Positions 1-5,720 are shown, numbered from the stretch's first letter. The stretch: 5,720 nt of DNA from Oscillospiraceae bacterium (GCA_031282605.1 JAITDK010000139.1:1-5720), one strand, 5' to 3'. Notes: a model not told the origin generated them from the sequence alone. Program-made: numbers and translations.

Positions 1-1
1 T

Positions 2-829
2 CACATCGTATGCGTGGATAACGCGTACGGACCGACGCGGGTATTCATCGACGAATTCCTCGTCGGGAAGTTCGCGTGCGAGGTCACGTATGTCGACGGC
101 CGCGCGTTGTCGGATTTCACGAGTAACGTAAAACCCAACACAACGTTGTTTTACCTTGAAAGCCCCACGTCCATGACGTTCAGACTGCAGGATCTGCGCT
201 CTATCGCGGCGTTCGCGAAGGAGCGCGGCGTCAAGACGATCGTCGATAATTCATGGGCGACGCCGCTCTATCAGAAGCCGCTGACGATGGGCGTCGATAT
301 GAGCGTGCACACAGCGTCCAAGTATATCGCCGGGCACAGCGACTTGATCGCGGGCGTGTGCTCCGGTTCCGCCGAGATCATGAAGGACGTGGCGCGGGTG
401 CGCGAGATGTACGGCGGCATACTCCAGCCTATGGAGGCTTGGCTGTGTATACGCGGCCTGCGCTCAATGGGCGTGAGGCTCGCCGCTCACGAGTCGGCGG
501 CGCTCGCTATCGCGCGGCGGCTTGAGGCTCACCCCGCCGTCAAGGTCGTCAACCATCCCGGACTCGACGCCTATCCGCAGCGCGCGCTGGCTCAGTCGCA
601 GATGAGCGGCACGACCAGCCCGCTCAGCTTCGAGCTGAACTGTGACAACGCCCGCGCGCGGGATTTCGTCCGGCGGCTGCAGTGGTTCAACGTCGGGCCG
701 AGCTGGGGCGGGTTTGAGTCGATGGTCACGGTTCCGGGCGGCGACAGCGCGCTGGTGCGCATCCACGTAGGACTGGAAGACATAGAGACGCTCTGGCAGG
801 ACTTGAAGGAGAGTTTGGATAAGGTATGA
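2..829 (+). CDS. Cys/Met metabolism PLP-dependent enzyme, cystathionine beta-lyase-like (5' partial)
   Basis: This is the C-terminal 275 or so residues of a fold-type I PLP enzyme of the trans-sulfuration family (cystathionine gamma-synthase, beta- or gamma-lyase, methionine gamma-lyase). The reading frame is open to the left edge and reads HIVC before VDNAYGPTR, a typical internal segment, so the GTG at 14 is not the start. Family members are about 380-400 residues, so roughly 110-120 are missing. Numbered from the GTG, the cofactor-binding Asp is D78 in VDNSWATP. The Schiff-base lysine is K103 in HTASKYIAGHSD. The C-terminal SWGGFES (230-236) resembles the SWGGYES of E. coli MetC rather than the gamma-synthase form, which favours a beta-lyase producing homocysteine, pyruvate and ammonia from cystathionine. 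Other C-S lyase activities are possible. The protein should be cytosolic. Its TGA overlaps the ATG of the next gene, so the two are co-translated. The family call is secure; the exact substrate is not. Confidence 0.9.
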   Translation, partial: HIVCVDNAYGPTRVFIDEFLVGKFACEVTYVDGRALSDFTSNVKPNTTLFYLESPTSMTFRLQDLRSIAAFAKERGVKTIVDNSWATPLYQKPLTMGVDMSVHTASKYIAGHSDLIAGVCSGSAEIMKDVARVREMYGGILQPMEAWLCIRGLRSMGVRLAAHESAALAIARRLEAHPAVKVVNHPGLDAYPQRALAQSQMSGTTSPLSFELNCDNARARDFVRRLQWFNVGPSWGGFESMVTVPGGDSALVRIHVGLEDIETLWQDLKESLDKV

Positions 830-1764
830 GAATCACGCAATCCGCGTTCACGCCAGGCGCGAACCGCTTAAAGGCCGCCCTGCACGTCCACACCACCCGT
901 TCGGACGGTCACGGCGCGCCGGAGGATGTACTGCGGCTTTACGCGTCGAAGGGTTTCGACGTCGTCGCGCTGACCGATCACAATGTCTATAACACGCAAA
1001 ACTTCGCGCCGGAGACCGGGCTGCTGGTCGTCCCCGGCATGGAGCGTAACTTCGAGATGCCCGATTCCGTTTGGCCGATCTGCCATACGTTCCACACCGT
1101 CGCGCTGGGGCGATCCGCCGAACGCGGCAACCAGTTCGTCCACGATCAGCGGTTTGAGTTCCACGGCCCCGTAGCGGATCAATTCGCCCTTCAGCCGCAC
1201 CTGGATGAGATTCACCAAGCGGGGAACGTCACGTTCCTGTGCCATCCGGAGTGGAGCGGCACGCCCGCGCGCGACTTCGATCGCCTGCAAGGGCACTTCG
1301 GCATGGAGATTTGGAACAGCGGCTGCGCGATGGACAATGATCAGGATACCAACGCCGCGTATTGGGATGAGATTCTGGGGCAGGACAAGCGGTGGAGCGG
1401 ACTCGCGGTCGACGACGGGCATCCGATGATCCAGCATGGAAACGGCTGGGTCGTCGTCAACGCTGAAAAGAACGTCGACGCCGTGATCGACGCCCTCGAG
1501 GCGGGGGCGTTCTACTCGTCGTGCGGGCCGGAGATATACAACTTTTATGTGGAGGATGGGGTCGCGTATATCGAGTGCTCGCCATGCGTGATGGCGGGCT
1601 TCGCGTTCTCCCGCAAACCGTCCGCGCTCACGTGGGATCACGAGAACGCGGCCGTCACGAGCACCCACACCCACTTCACGATACCCGACAAGCTGAAGTA
1701 TGTCCGCGGCATCGTCAAGGACGCACAGGGACGGCGGGCTTGGACGAATCCGATTTGGCTGTGA
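826..1764 (+). CDS. PHP-domain metallohydrolase, CehA/McbA-like
   Basis: A complete 312-residue protein with a PHP (polymerase and histidinol phosphatase) metal-dependent hydrolase domain. The visible metal-site motifs are H20-x-H22, T50-D51-H52-N53, E73 in PGMERN, H90 in HTVALG, H140 in LCHPEW, and D197/H199 in DDGHP. After about residue 225 comes a C-terminal segment (GAFYSSCGPEI, later AWTNPIW at the end) of the kind found as a beta-rich domain in stand-alone PHP hydrolases annotated CehA/McbA-like. These usually cleave phosphoesters or related bonds. The substrate cannot be read from the sequence. The start is well fixed: its ATG overlaps the TGA of the PLP enzyme as ATGA. An AAGGAG lies 13 bases upstream, which is far, so re-initiation by ribosomes finishing the upstream gene is likely. 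I see no signal peptide, so it should be cytosolic. The tight coupling suggests a shared pathway with the PLP enzyme, but this is inference. Confidence 0.88.
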   Translation: MRITQSAFTPGANRLKAALHVHTTRSDGHGAPEDVLRLYASKGFDVVALTDHNVYNTQNFAPETGLLVVPGMERNFEMPDSVWPICHTFHTVALGRSAERGNQFVHDQRFEFHGPVADQFALQPHLDEIHQAGNVTFLCHPEWSGTPARDFDRLQGHFGMEIWNSGCAMDNDQDTNAAYWDEILGQDKRWSGLAVDDGHPMIQHGNGWVVVNAEKNVDAVIDALEAGAFYSSCGPEIYNFYVEDGVAYIECSPCVMAGFAFSRKPSALTWDHENAAVTSTHTHFTIPDKLKYVRGIVKDAQGRRAWTNPIWL

Positions 1765-1806
1765 GACGCGGGCCGAACAGGGTCTAGTTACCGTTCCGTT
1801 AAACCA

Positions 1807-1837
1807 GCGCTGCGGGGGATCCGTTTCCCCGCAGCGC
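1807..1837. terminator. Hairpin between convergent genes, probable bidirectional terminator
   Basis: Arms 1807-1817 (GCGCTGCGGGG) and 1827-1837 (CCCCGCAGCGC) are perfectly complementary over 11 bp. They extend inward by one G-T and one A-T pair to leave the 5-base loop TCCGT. Outside the stem, CCA (1804-1806) can pair with TGG (1840-1842) across a small bulge. The hairpin lies 42 bases after the PHP stop and 8 bases after the acetyltransferase stop on the other strand. The flanking T-runs are short on both sides (ATTT on +, GGTTT on -), so termination may be less complete than the stem strength suggests. Confidence 0.7.
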
Positions 1838-1845
1838 GTTGGAAT

Positions 1846-2376
1846 TTATCCCCTGGGATTCAAGGTTTCCATATATACCATGTCGAGATATTCACCGTCG
1901 CGGTATACGCATCCCGTTCTTCGCCCGAACTCCCTGAACCCGGCTTTCACATAGGATTTATGCGCACGTTCGTTATCCGCCACGTGCGTCAGCATGATGT
2001 TGCGCAGGTTCAGCGTGTTGAAGCCGAAATCAACCAACAGCTTCATGGCCTCGGTTCCATAACCCTTTCCCCATTCGGAAGGTTCGCCGATGAAGATACC
2101 CACATCCGCATGACGCGCGAGATTGTCGATATGATTAAAACCCACATTACCCAGCAACGCGTCGTCGCTTATGCGTACAATCGCATAAGTGTGACCCTCG
2201 GAAATCTTGTTTAACGTATCGCGCTCCTTTTCTAGCGGATAAGCATGCGTATATAACGACAAATAGCGGGTCGTCTCTTTGCTGTTTACCCACTTCGTAT
2301 ATGTTTCCGCGTCGGCTTCGGCGTTGATCGGGGACAGGTACACCCTTTCCCCGACTATCTTCTTGAAATACCTCAT
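1846..2376 (-). CDS. GNAT N-acetyltransferase, RimJ/RimL-like
   Basis: A complete 176-residue acetyltransferase of the GNAT superfamily (Acetyltransf_3 type), a usual length for the family. The N-terminal RVYLSPI and the TKWVN segment near residue 27 are typical of RimJ/RimL-like proteins. The acetyl-CoA pyrophosphate-binding loop is the GEPSEWGKGYGTEAM stretch at 97-111, a variant of R/Q-x-x-G-x-G/A. The late motif ADNERAHKSYVKAGF at 133-147 is the classic N-x-x-A-x-x-x-Y-x-K-x-G-F helix and strand. The family transfers acetyl from acetyl-CoA to protein N-termini, amino acids, polyamines or antibiotics, and the acceptor here is unknown. The start is supported by GGGAGG (2388-2383) six bases upstream. 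Two 60-base samples inside the gene are 47-50% GC against 68% in one sample of the PlsY gene, so it may be a more recent arrival. It is followed by the hairpin at 1807-1837. Confidence 0.9.
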   Translation of the reverse strand: MRYFKKIVGERVYLSPINAEADAETYTKWVNSKETTRYLSLYTHAYPLEKERDTLNKISEGHTYAIVRISDDALLGNVGFNHIDNLARHADVGIFIGEPSEWGKGYGTEAMKLLVDFGFNTLNLRNIMLTHVADNERAHKSYVKAGFREFGRRTGCVYRDGEYLDMVYMETLNPRG

Positions 2377-2398
2377 ACCGCACCTCCCTTTGCCGGGT

Positions 2399-2427
2399 AT
2401 AGTAACACAGCAGCTCTTGGATTACAA
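2399..2427 (-). promoter_or_regulatory. Possible sigma70-type promoter for the GNAT gene
   Basis: On the minus strand, TTGTAA (2427-2422) is followed after exactly 17 bases by TACTAT (2404-2399), each matching the consensus at four of six positions. The -10 box is 22 bases before the GNAT start codon, so the leader would be short and hold the GGGAGG site. The -35 box begins 8 bases past the stop of the upstream gene. The spacing and place are good but the match is only moderate, so read-through from the upstream operon remains possible. Confidence 0.4.
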
Positions 2428-2434
2428 GTTTCGA

Positions 2435-3346
2435 CTACACCGCTTGACGCGCGCCTTCTTGCAGCACAACCACCGACAACAACCCTTCCGCACCGACGAG
2501 CATCCCCAGGCGCGCACCGCCGACGTCGTACCAGAGTATCTCCCCCTCCGGCAGCAGGGCATAATACGAAGCGTCCTCGTCGATAACCTCGCGCGCGGAC
2601 GGTTCACCCATTATATCGATAACCGCCTGTTGATCCGACACGCCCGTATACAACCCATTGTAATCCAAGCGCGACGAACGTATCTCCGTAATCAATCCCG
2701 TGCCGGCAGGATCGTCCCGGCTGGTCAGCACAGTCACGCCCCTGAACCGCGCGTCCTCTAGCCTGTAAACCTGCTTGTCCGTCGTGAAGTCCGATTCCTT
2801 GCCGCCGCCGTACAGCATGGCGATCCGGAAGAGATCGTCGCCCAGCGCGACAGGGATGCCTGGCAGGGAAACCAGCGCGGATGCCTCCATGCCGTTCGGC
2901 TCGCTTTCATCAACCAGCAGCGATTCCCGCGCCCTGGTTTTCACGCCGTCGACAAACGCCGGATCGTACAACCCGTCTAATTCATACCAGAAGAATTGAT
3001 ACGCGCCCGGCCTGCCGGAGAATGTCGAGAGGCGATAGGCGGGGTAACGCACCGTTATACCGTACGCGTCAGCCTCCCATCGATCGAGCGGCAGCGGCGT
3101 CACGTCGCGGTTTTCCATGTAAGCGTTGCCGTTTTCTTCCATATCGATAACGGCGATGGATTCCATGGCTGATATCGCGGCGTCCGGGTCGGGGAATATG
3201 TCGGATATCGCGCATGGTTCGCCTGTCGTCATGTCCGTCACCGGCATTATGGATGCCGAGGGCGCGGCCGCTCCAGCTGCTCCCGTTCCAATAAATAACG
3301 CAAGTATGGCCGCTGCGGCGGCGCTTGTCCGTTTTAGTCGAATCAT
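2435..3346 (-). CDS. Secreted protein of unknown function with probable internal duplication
   Basis: A complete 303-residue protein I do not recognise. Residues 1-6 are basic (MIRLKR), followed by a hydrophobic Ala/Leu stretch to about 27 with small residues fitting signal peptidase I cleavage near AAGAAA. No lipobox cysteine is present at the junction, so it should be exported and released or held loosely at the envelope. The mature part is acidic. Residues 163-222 and 231-295 look like two copies of one module. Each opens with a G-x-x-x-(L)-G/S-D-type stretch (GIPVALGDDLFRIAMLYG; GLYTGVSDQQAVIDIMG), then a YR or YY segment, then a beta-rich stretch containing GLITEI or GLLSVVV. The pattern recalls the small alpha/beta modules of SmpA/OmlA- or DUF4309-like secreted proteins, but this is a resemblance by eye. 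The start has GGAGG (3355-3351) four bases upstream and lies 14 bases after the PlsY stop, so it is probably in that operon. Confidence 0.75.
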   Translation of the reverse strand: MIRLKRTSAAAAAILALFIGTGAAGAAAPSASIMPVTDMTTGEPCAISDIFPDPDAAISAMESIAVIDMEENGNAYMENRDVTPLPLDRWEADAYGITVRYPAYRLSTFSGRPGAYQFFWYELDGLYDPAFVDGVKTRARESLLVDESEPNGMEASALVSLPGIPVALGDDLFRIAMLYGGGKESDFTTDKQVYRLEDARFRGVTVLTSRDDPAGTGLITEIRSSRLDYNGLYTGVSDQQAVIDIMGEPSAREVIDEDASYYALLPEGEILWYDVGGARLGMLVGAEGLLSVVVLQEGARQAV

Positions 3347-3360
3347 GATACCTCCGACGC

Positions 3361-4011
3361 TCAGCTTGATTTTTTCCCTAGTTTAATATGGTGACCCTCA
3401 TACCTCAGGCGCAGCGGCCCGATCGATATCCCTATGTCCTCATGATTCGGGTTCATGAAGTGTTTGACGCAGACGACCACGCTGATGACAGTCGTCGCAA
3501 TCCGCGTGCCCGGTTCGGGGTCGAACGCCCAAACCATCATCGCCGACGCTATGAACGCCGCGACCACCTTCGCCGAATCGGGATCGACGACGATAACGAA
3601 CTTCACTATCAGCATTGATATGACCAAAATGCCCAGCGCGCCGCTTATCATCACCGCGCCTAGCAGCGACCCGAACGAGACCGACACCGCCTTGCCGCCC
3701 TTGAACCCCAGCAGCGGCGAGAACGCGTGCCCCAGCACTGGCGCGGCCATCACGGGCGCGACGAACACTCCTTCTACGCCCAGCCATGTCACCGACGCGA
3801 AAACCGGCGCGAACGCCTTGAACACATCCAGGAATATACACAACAGCCCTATGCCCTTGCCGACCGCCGCGATCGCGTTCGTGCCGCCGGGGTTGCGATC
3901 CTCGCCCGCCGCGCGCACATCCACATGGTACAGCCATTTGGGTAGAAAGTATGAATACATAATCGACCCCGACGCCAGTCCGGCGAGGGTCATCATGACG
4001 CACGTCCGCAC
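3361..4011 (-). CDS. Divergent PlsY-family acyl-phosphate:glycerol-3-phosphate acyltransferase
   Basis: A 216-residue polytopic membrane protein, normal length for PlsY, with about five hydrophobic segments. PlsY transfers the acyl group of acyl-phosphate to glycerol-3-phosphate to give lysophosphatidic acid, the first step of phospholipid synthesis. Visible signatures, numbered from the GTG, are the N-terminal GSI (15-17) in the first helix, D31-x-R33 with the glycine loop GEDRNPGGTN (36-45), LDVFKAFAPV (61-70), and GHAFSPLLGFKGGK (94-107). The glycine loop differs from the common GSGNPGATN by one extra residue and A to G. This resembles a second PlsY-like subfamily I recall from Clostridia, so it may be a paralogue rather than the main enzyme. 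The chosen start is GTG at 4011, with GGAGG (4026-4022) ten bases before it. The alternative is ATG at 3996, which makes an ATGA contact with the upstream stop but has no good ribosome site. Confidence 0.85.
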   Translation of the reverse strand: MRTCVMMTLAGLASGSIMYSYFLPKWLYHVDVRAAGEDRNPGGTNAIAAVGKGIGLLCIFLDVFKAFAPVFASVTWLGVEGVFVAPVMAAPVLGHAFSPLLGFKGGKAVSVSFGSLLGAVMISGALGILVISMLIVKFVIVVDPDSAKVVAAFIASAMMVWAFDPEPGTRIATTVISVVVCVKHFMNPNHEDIGISIGPLRLRYEGHHIKLGKKSS

Positions 4012-5120
4012 GCGGCATTCGCCTCCTTCCGCTCAATCATGCCCCGGATCAGCAGTGCCGCGTCCATGGCGGCTGTCTGACTGACGTTGCGCGACTGCGC
4101 ATCCAGCATGTGTTCCCTGGCCGATATATCCGACAGCAGCGTCTGCGCGGCGTCCGCCGCTTCCCTCGCGGTGTTCGCCAGCAAGCCCATGCCCATGCGC
4201 GCGATGAACTCCGCGTTGCGCTGTTCCCCGCCGGGTATGGGCGATGTGATTACCAGCGGCACACGCTTGACCATCGCCTCCGTAGTCGTCAATCCGCCCG
4301 GTTTGGTTAGCAGCACGTCGGCCGCGTCCATCAACGTTTCGACACGGTCGGTAAAGGGCATCGCGATAATGCCGTTAATCGCGCGGGTCTGATCCAGCGC
4401 GTCCGCGTTGCTGCCGCAGACCGCGACGACCTGCGCGTCGGGCACGAGTCTGGATAGCAGAGCCGCCGTCTCAGGGATGCTGCCGAACCCCATGCTCCCG
4501 CCCATCACTACAAGCACCCGCTCCCTTTGGATACCCAACGCCTCACGGGCGGCCGCCTTCGATTGTTTCGAGCGGAACCGTTCGCTTACCGGTATACCTA
4601 GCGGGAACAGCCTCGCGCGATCCATACCCTTGGACGCGCATTCATCGGCGACCGCTTCGTTGGCGACAATATAAGCGTCGAGTCCGCATTCCTCCCAGAA
4701 CGGGCTGCAGCAGTAATCCGTTATGACGCCGACGCACGGAATATCCAGTCCGTGTTTGGATCGGATGAAGGTGATGGCGTGCGCGCTGAACATGTGCGGA
4801 CAAACAATCGCGTCGGGATGGTGCGCGTTGATCCGATTGTACACCGATCGCGCGTACAGCGCGTTGGCGTAATAAATCGGCGAATGCCGCTTGCTGGAGC
4901 TGATACGCTCCGCCAGGCTATACAGCGCGCCGAAGAGATTCGGCGCCTTGCGCACAAGCAGGTCGTATGTATGTGAGACGGTCTGGGATTTCTGCTTGCC
5001 CGCGTTGAGCACGTCCTCTATCCGCGCGTCGACGCCGAGGGATTCGAGGGCGCCCTTAACCGCTTCGGACGCGCAGTTATGGCCTTGACCGGTGCTGGTC
5101 GAGAATATCAGCGTTTTCAT
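3993..5120 (-). CDS. Diacylglycerol glycosyltransferase-like protein (MGDG synthase/UgtP family, GT28)
   Basis: A complete 375-residue GT-B glycosyltransferase. The N-terminal half is an MGDG-synthase domain: TGQGHN at 10-15, CPHMFSAHA at 107-115 and GVITDYCCSPFW at 131-142. The C-terminal half is the GT28 nucleotide-sugar domain: GGSMGFG at 207-213, KPGGLTTTEA at 273-282 and PIPGGEQRNAEF at 294-305. Known members (plant MGD synthases, Bacillus UgtP) move galactose or glucose from UDP-sugar to diacylglycerol, making membrane glycolipids and lipoteichoic-acid anchors at the inner face of the membrane. MurG is a more distant relative, but the TGQGHN start and the TDY segment favour the lipid family. 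The sugar and number of residues added cannot be told. The start has GGAGG (5131-5127) six bases upstream. Its last codons overlap the PlsY gene, which supports one lipid-synthesis operon. No transmembrane helix is visible, which fits a peripheral membrane enzyme. Confidence 0.9.
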   Translation of the reverse strand: MKTLIFSTSTGQGHNCASEAVKGALESLGVDARIEDVLNAGKQKSQTVSHTYDLLVRKAPNLFGALYSLAERISSSKRHSPIYYANALYARSVYNRINAHHPDAIVCPHMFSAHAITFIRSKHGLDIPCVGVITDYCCSPFWEECGLDAYIVANEAVADECASKGMDRARLFPLGIPVSERFRSKQSKAAAREALGIQRERVLVVMGGSMGFGSIPETAALLSRLVPDAQVVAVCGSNADALDQTRAINGIIAMPFTDRVETLMDAADVLLTKPGGLTTTEAMVKRVPLVITSPIPGGEQRNAEFIARMGMGLLANTAREAADAAQTLLSDISAREHMLDAQSRNVSQTAAMDAALLIRGMIERKEANAACGRAS

Positions 5121-5190
5121 ATCAAGCCTCCGTGCGGTCCTTTGTTTTGTGCGGCACTTGTCTCACACATTACTACGCGCGACAATCGGC

Positions 5191-5210
5191 GATCATTCGG
5201 ATGAATCATC
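5191..5210. promoter_or_regulatory. Dyad upstream of the glycolipid operon, possible operator
   Basis: GATCATTC (5191-5198) and GAATCATC (5203-5210) form an inverted repeat with a 4-base spacer and 7 of 8 positions paired. It lies about 70 bases before the glycosyltransferase start, where a repressor site would be expected. I could not find a convincing -35/-10 pair next to it, so an operator role is only a guess and chance is not excluded. Confidence 0.25.
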
Positions 5211-5253
5211 TCCTAATAATCTGACGAACCGAACGCGCCGTTTGATCCAACGA

Positions 5254-5287
5254 AAAGAAAGACCGCGGCGAACCGCAGCCTTTCTTT
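5254..5287 (-). terminator. Rho-independent terminator of the PTAV-repeat surface protein gene
   Basis: Read on the minus strand, arms 5287-5273 and 5268-5254 form an unbroken 15-bp stem, 13 Watson-Crick pairs and two G-U wobbles, around a TTCG loop. The core is GCGG/CCGC, and the outer arm is A-rich on the 5' side and T-rich on the 3' side, so the stem runs into TTTCTTTT. On the plus strand the two wobbles become A-C mismatches, so the structure favours leftward transcripts. It starts 72 bases after the stop of the surface-protein gene and separates it from the glycolipid operon. Confidence 0.8.
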
Positions 5288-5358
5288 GACTCATGCAGGA
5301 TAGAAACCAGACAAAAATCGGATGAGTATCGGAGTCGTGATCGGAATGAGCCGCAGTA

Positions 5359-5720
5359 TTACGATTTCTTACCCTGTCTGCTGATCAGCCACACCAAACC
5401 AACGGCAACCAGCGCGGCCAGCACGACCCACACCACGGTCAGCGAGTAGGCGGTGGTCTCCACCTTCACCGCGGATTCGGTGGGCACGGGTTCGGCGGTG
5501 GGTGATTCTTCGGCAGTCGGAGACGGTTCCGCTATGGCTGTCGGCTCCGGCGTCGGCGTCAGAGCGATCGTCGGCGCGGCTGTTGGTACCGCCGTCGGCA
5601 CCGCTGTCGGCACGGCTGTCGGTACCGCCGTCGGCACCGCTGTTGGGATCGCCGACGGCACCGCGGTTGGGAGCGCCGTCGGCACCGCGGTAGGGATCGC
5701 CGACGGCACCGCTGTTGGCA
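5359..5720 (-). CDS. Surface protein with PTAV-repeat stalk and C-terminal membrane anchor (5' partial)
   Basis: This is the last 120 or so residues of a larger exported protein. The frame stays open to the right edge, and the GTG at 5709 is only a repeat valine codon. From the edge inward come about twelve four-residue units (PTAV with PTAL, PTAA and PSAI variants), then a Pro/Thr/Glu-rich linker (TPTPEPTA, EPSPTAEESPTAEP). A single hydrophobic helix follows, from about residue 27 to 8 before the end, and then a basic tail, RQGKKS. This layout suits an extended wall-spanning stalk with the N-terminal domain outside and the tail in the cytoplasm. There is no LPxTG sorting signal, so anchoring would be by the membrane helix. 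The rigid, Thr-rich stalk could be O-glycosylated, which is inference. The functional domain lies outside the window, so no activity can be assigned. The gene ends with the terminator at 5254-5287. Confidence 0.8.
   Translation of the reverse strand, partial: PTAVPSAIPTAVPTALPTAVPSAIPTAVPTAVPTAVPTAVPTAVPTAAPTIALTPTPEPTAIAEPSPTAEESPTAEPVPTESAVKVETTAYSLTVVWVVLAALVAVGLVWLISRQGKKS
5574..5720 (-). repeat. 12-bp tandem repeat coding for Pro-Thr-Ala-Val units
   Basis: Degenerate 12-bp units (GTCGGCACCGCT-like on the plus strand) run in register with the codons to the window edge. Longer identities lie on top: GGTACC-led blocks at 5585 and 5621 share 23 identical bases, 36 bp apart. GGGATCGCCGACGGCACCGC occurs at 5645 and 5693, 48 bp apart. 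These exact blocks indicate recent duplication of multi-unit segments rather than only biased codon choice. Confidence 0.85.

Noticed and set aside
14..16. GTG as the start of the PLP enzyme
   Set aside because: The frame stays open upstream and the residues just before it (HIVC) fit the family's conserved interior, so the gene begins outside the window.
868..1674. A long open frame (268 codons) on the minus strand opposite the PHP gene
   Set aside because: It is wholly antisense to a gene with clear catalytic motifs, rich in Arg/Val as expected from the complement of high-GC coding DNA, and shows no recognisable domain or ribosome site.
3440..4084. Long open frames on both strands overlapping the PlsY gene (3440-4036 minus, 3455-4084 plus)
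   Set aside because: The PlsY frame has family motifs and hydrophobic helices. The alternatives give Arg/Gly-rich or Thr/Pro-rich low-information products and are GC-driven shadows.
5121..5250. Sigma70 promoter for the glycolipid operon
   Set aside because: Scanning the minus strand gave only weak hexamers (such as TTGTCG or TAGTAA) without proper spacing, so no site is annotated although a promoter must lie here or further upstream.
5317..5345. Three ATCGGA words at 11-12 base spacing (5317, 5328, 5340)
   Set aside because: The words are only six bases long, lie between a stop codon and its terminator, and no dyad or promoter accompanies them, so chance is sufficient.
5359..5450. Sortase-type LPxTG anchor at the end of the surface protein
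   Set aside because: The hydrophobic helix and basic tail are present, but no LPxTG-like motif precedes them, so a plain transmembrane anchor is the better reading.
5574..5720. CRISPR array
   Set aside because: The units are 12 bp, contiguous, without spacers, and in frame with a Pro-Thr-Ala protein.

Overview
The window is gene-dense, high-GC bacterial DNA. Strong GGAGG-type ribosome binding sites, an UgtP/MGDG-synthase-like glycosyltransferase next to a PlsY-type acyltransferase, and a Pro-Thr-Ala-rich, membrane-anchored surface protein suggest a Gram-positive-type, possibly anaerobic bacterium. A high-GC member of the Clostridia is my best guess. This is an inference: there is no rRNA or other marker gene, and Chloroflexi also make Pro/Thr-rich stalks. 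I see no transposase, phage gene, tRNA, rRNA or CRISPR array.

Positions 2-829 and 826-1764 (+ strand) are two translationally coupled genes. The first is a trans-sulfuration-family PLP enzyme, cystathionine beta-lyase-like, cut at its 5' end by the window edge. The second is a complete PHP-domain metallohydrolase of the CehA/McbA-like type. A strong hairpin at 1807-1837 closes this unit and also lies just past the convergent unit arriving from the right.

Positions 1846-5120 (- strand) hold four genes transcribed leftwards: a diacylglycerol glycosyltransferase-like GT28 enzyme, an overlapping divergent PlsY acyltransferase, a secreted protein of unknown function with a probable internal duplication, and a GNAT acetyltransferase. 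The first three are packed as an operon (19-base overlap or ATGA contact, then a 14-base gap). The GNAT gene has a plausible promoter of its own and a visibly lower GC content. The first two genes make biochemical sense together: PlsY starts phospholipid synthesis by acylating glycerol-3-phosphate, and the glycosyltransferase would consume the diacylglycerol derived from it to make membrane glycolipid. The secreted protein may work at the envelope, but nothing in its sequence proves a link.

Positions 5121-5358 are intergenic. They carry the glycosyltransferase ribosome binding site, a dyad that could be an operator, and a strong leftward terminator for the next gene. Positions 5359-5720 (- strand) are the C-terminal end of a surface protein: a PTAV-repeat stalk encoded by a 12-bp tandem repeat, one transmembrane helix and a short basic tail. 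Its N-terminal part lies outside the window.

I found no clearly new biological system. The most interesting items are the glycolipid gene pair with its altered PlsY motif, the duplicated secreted protein inside that operon, and the repeat-encoded stalk.
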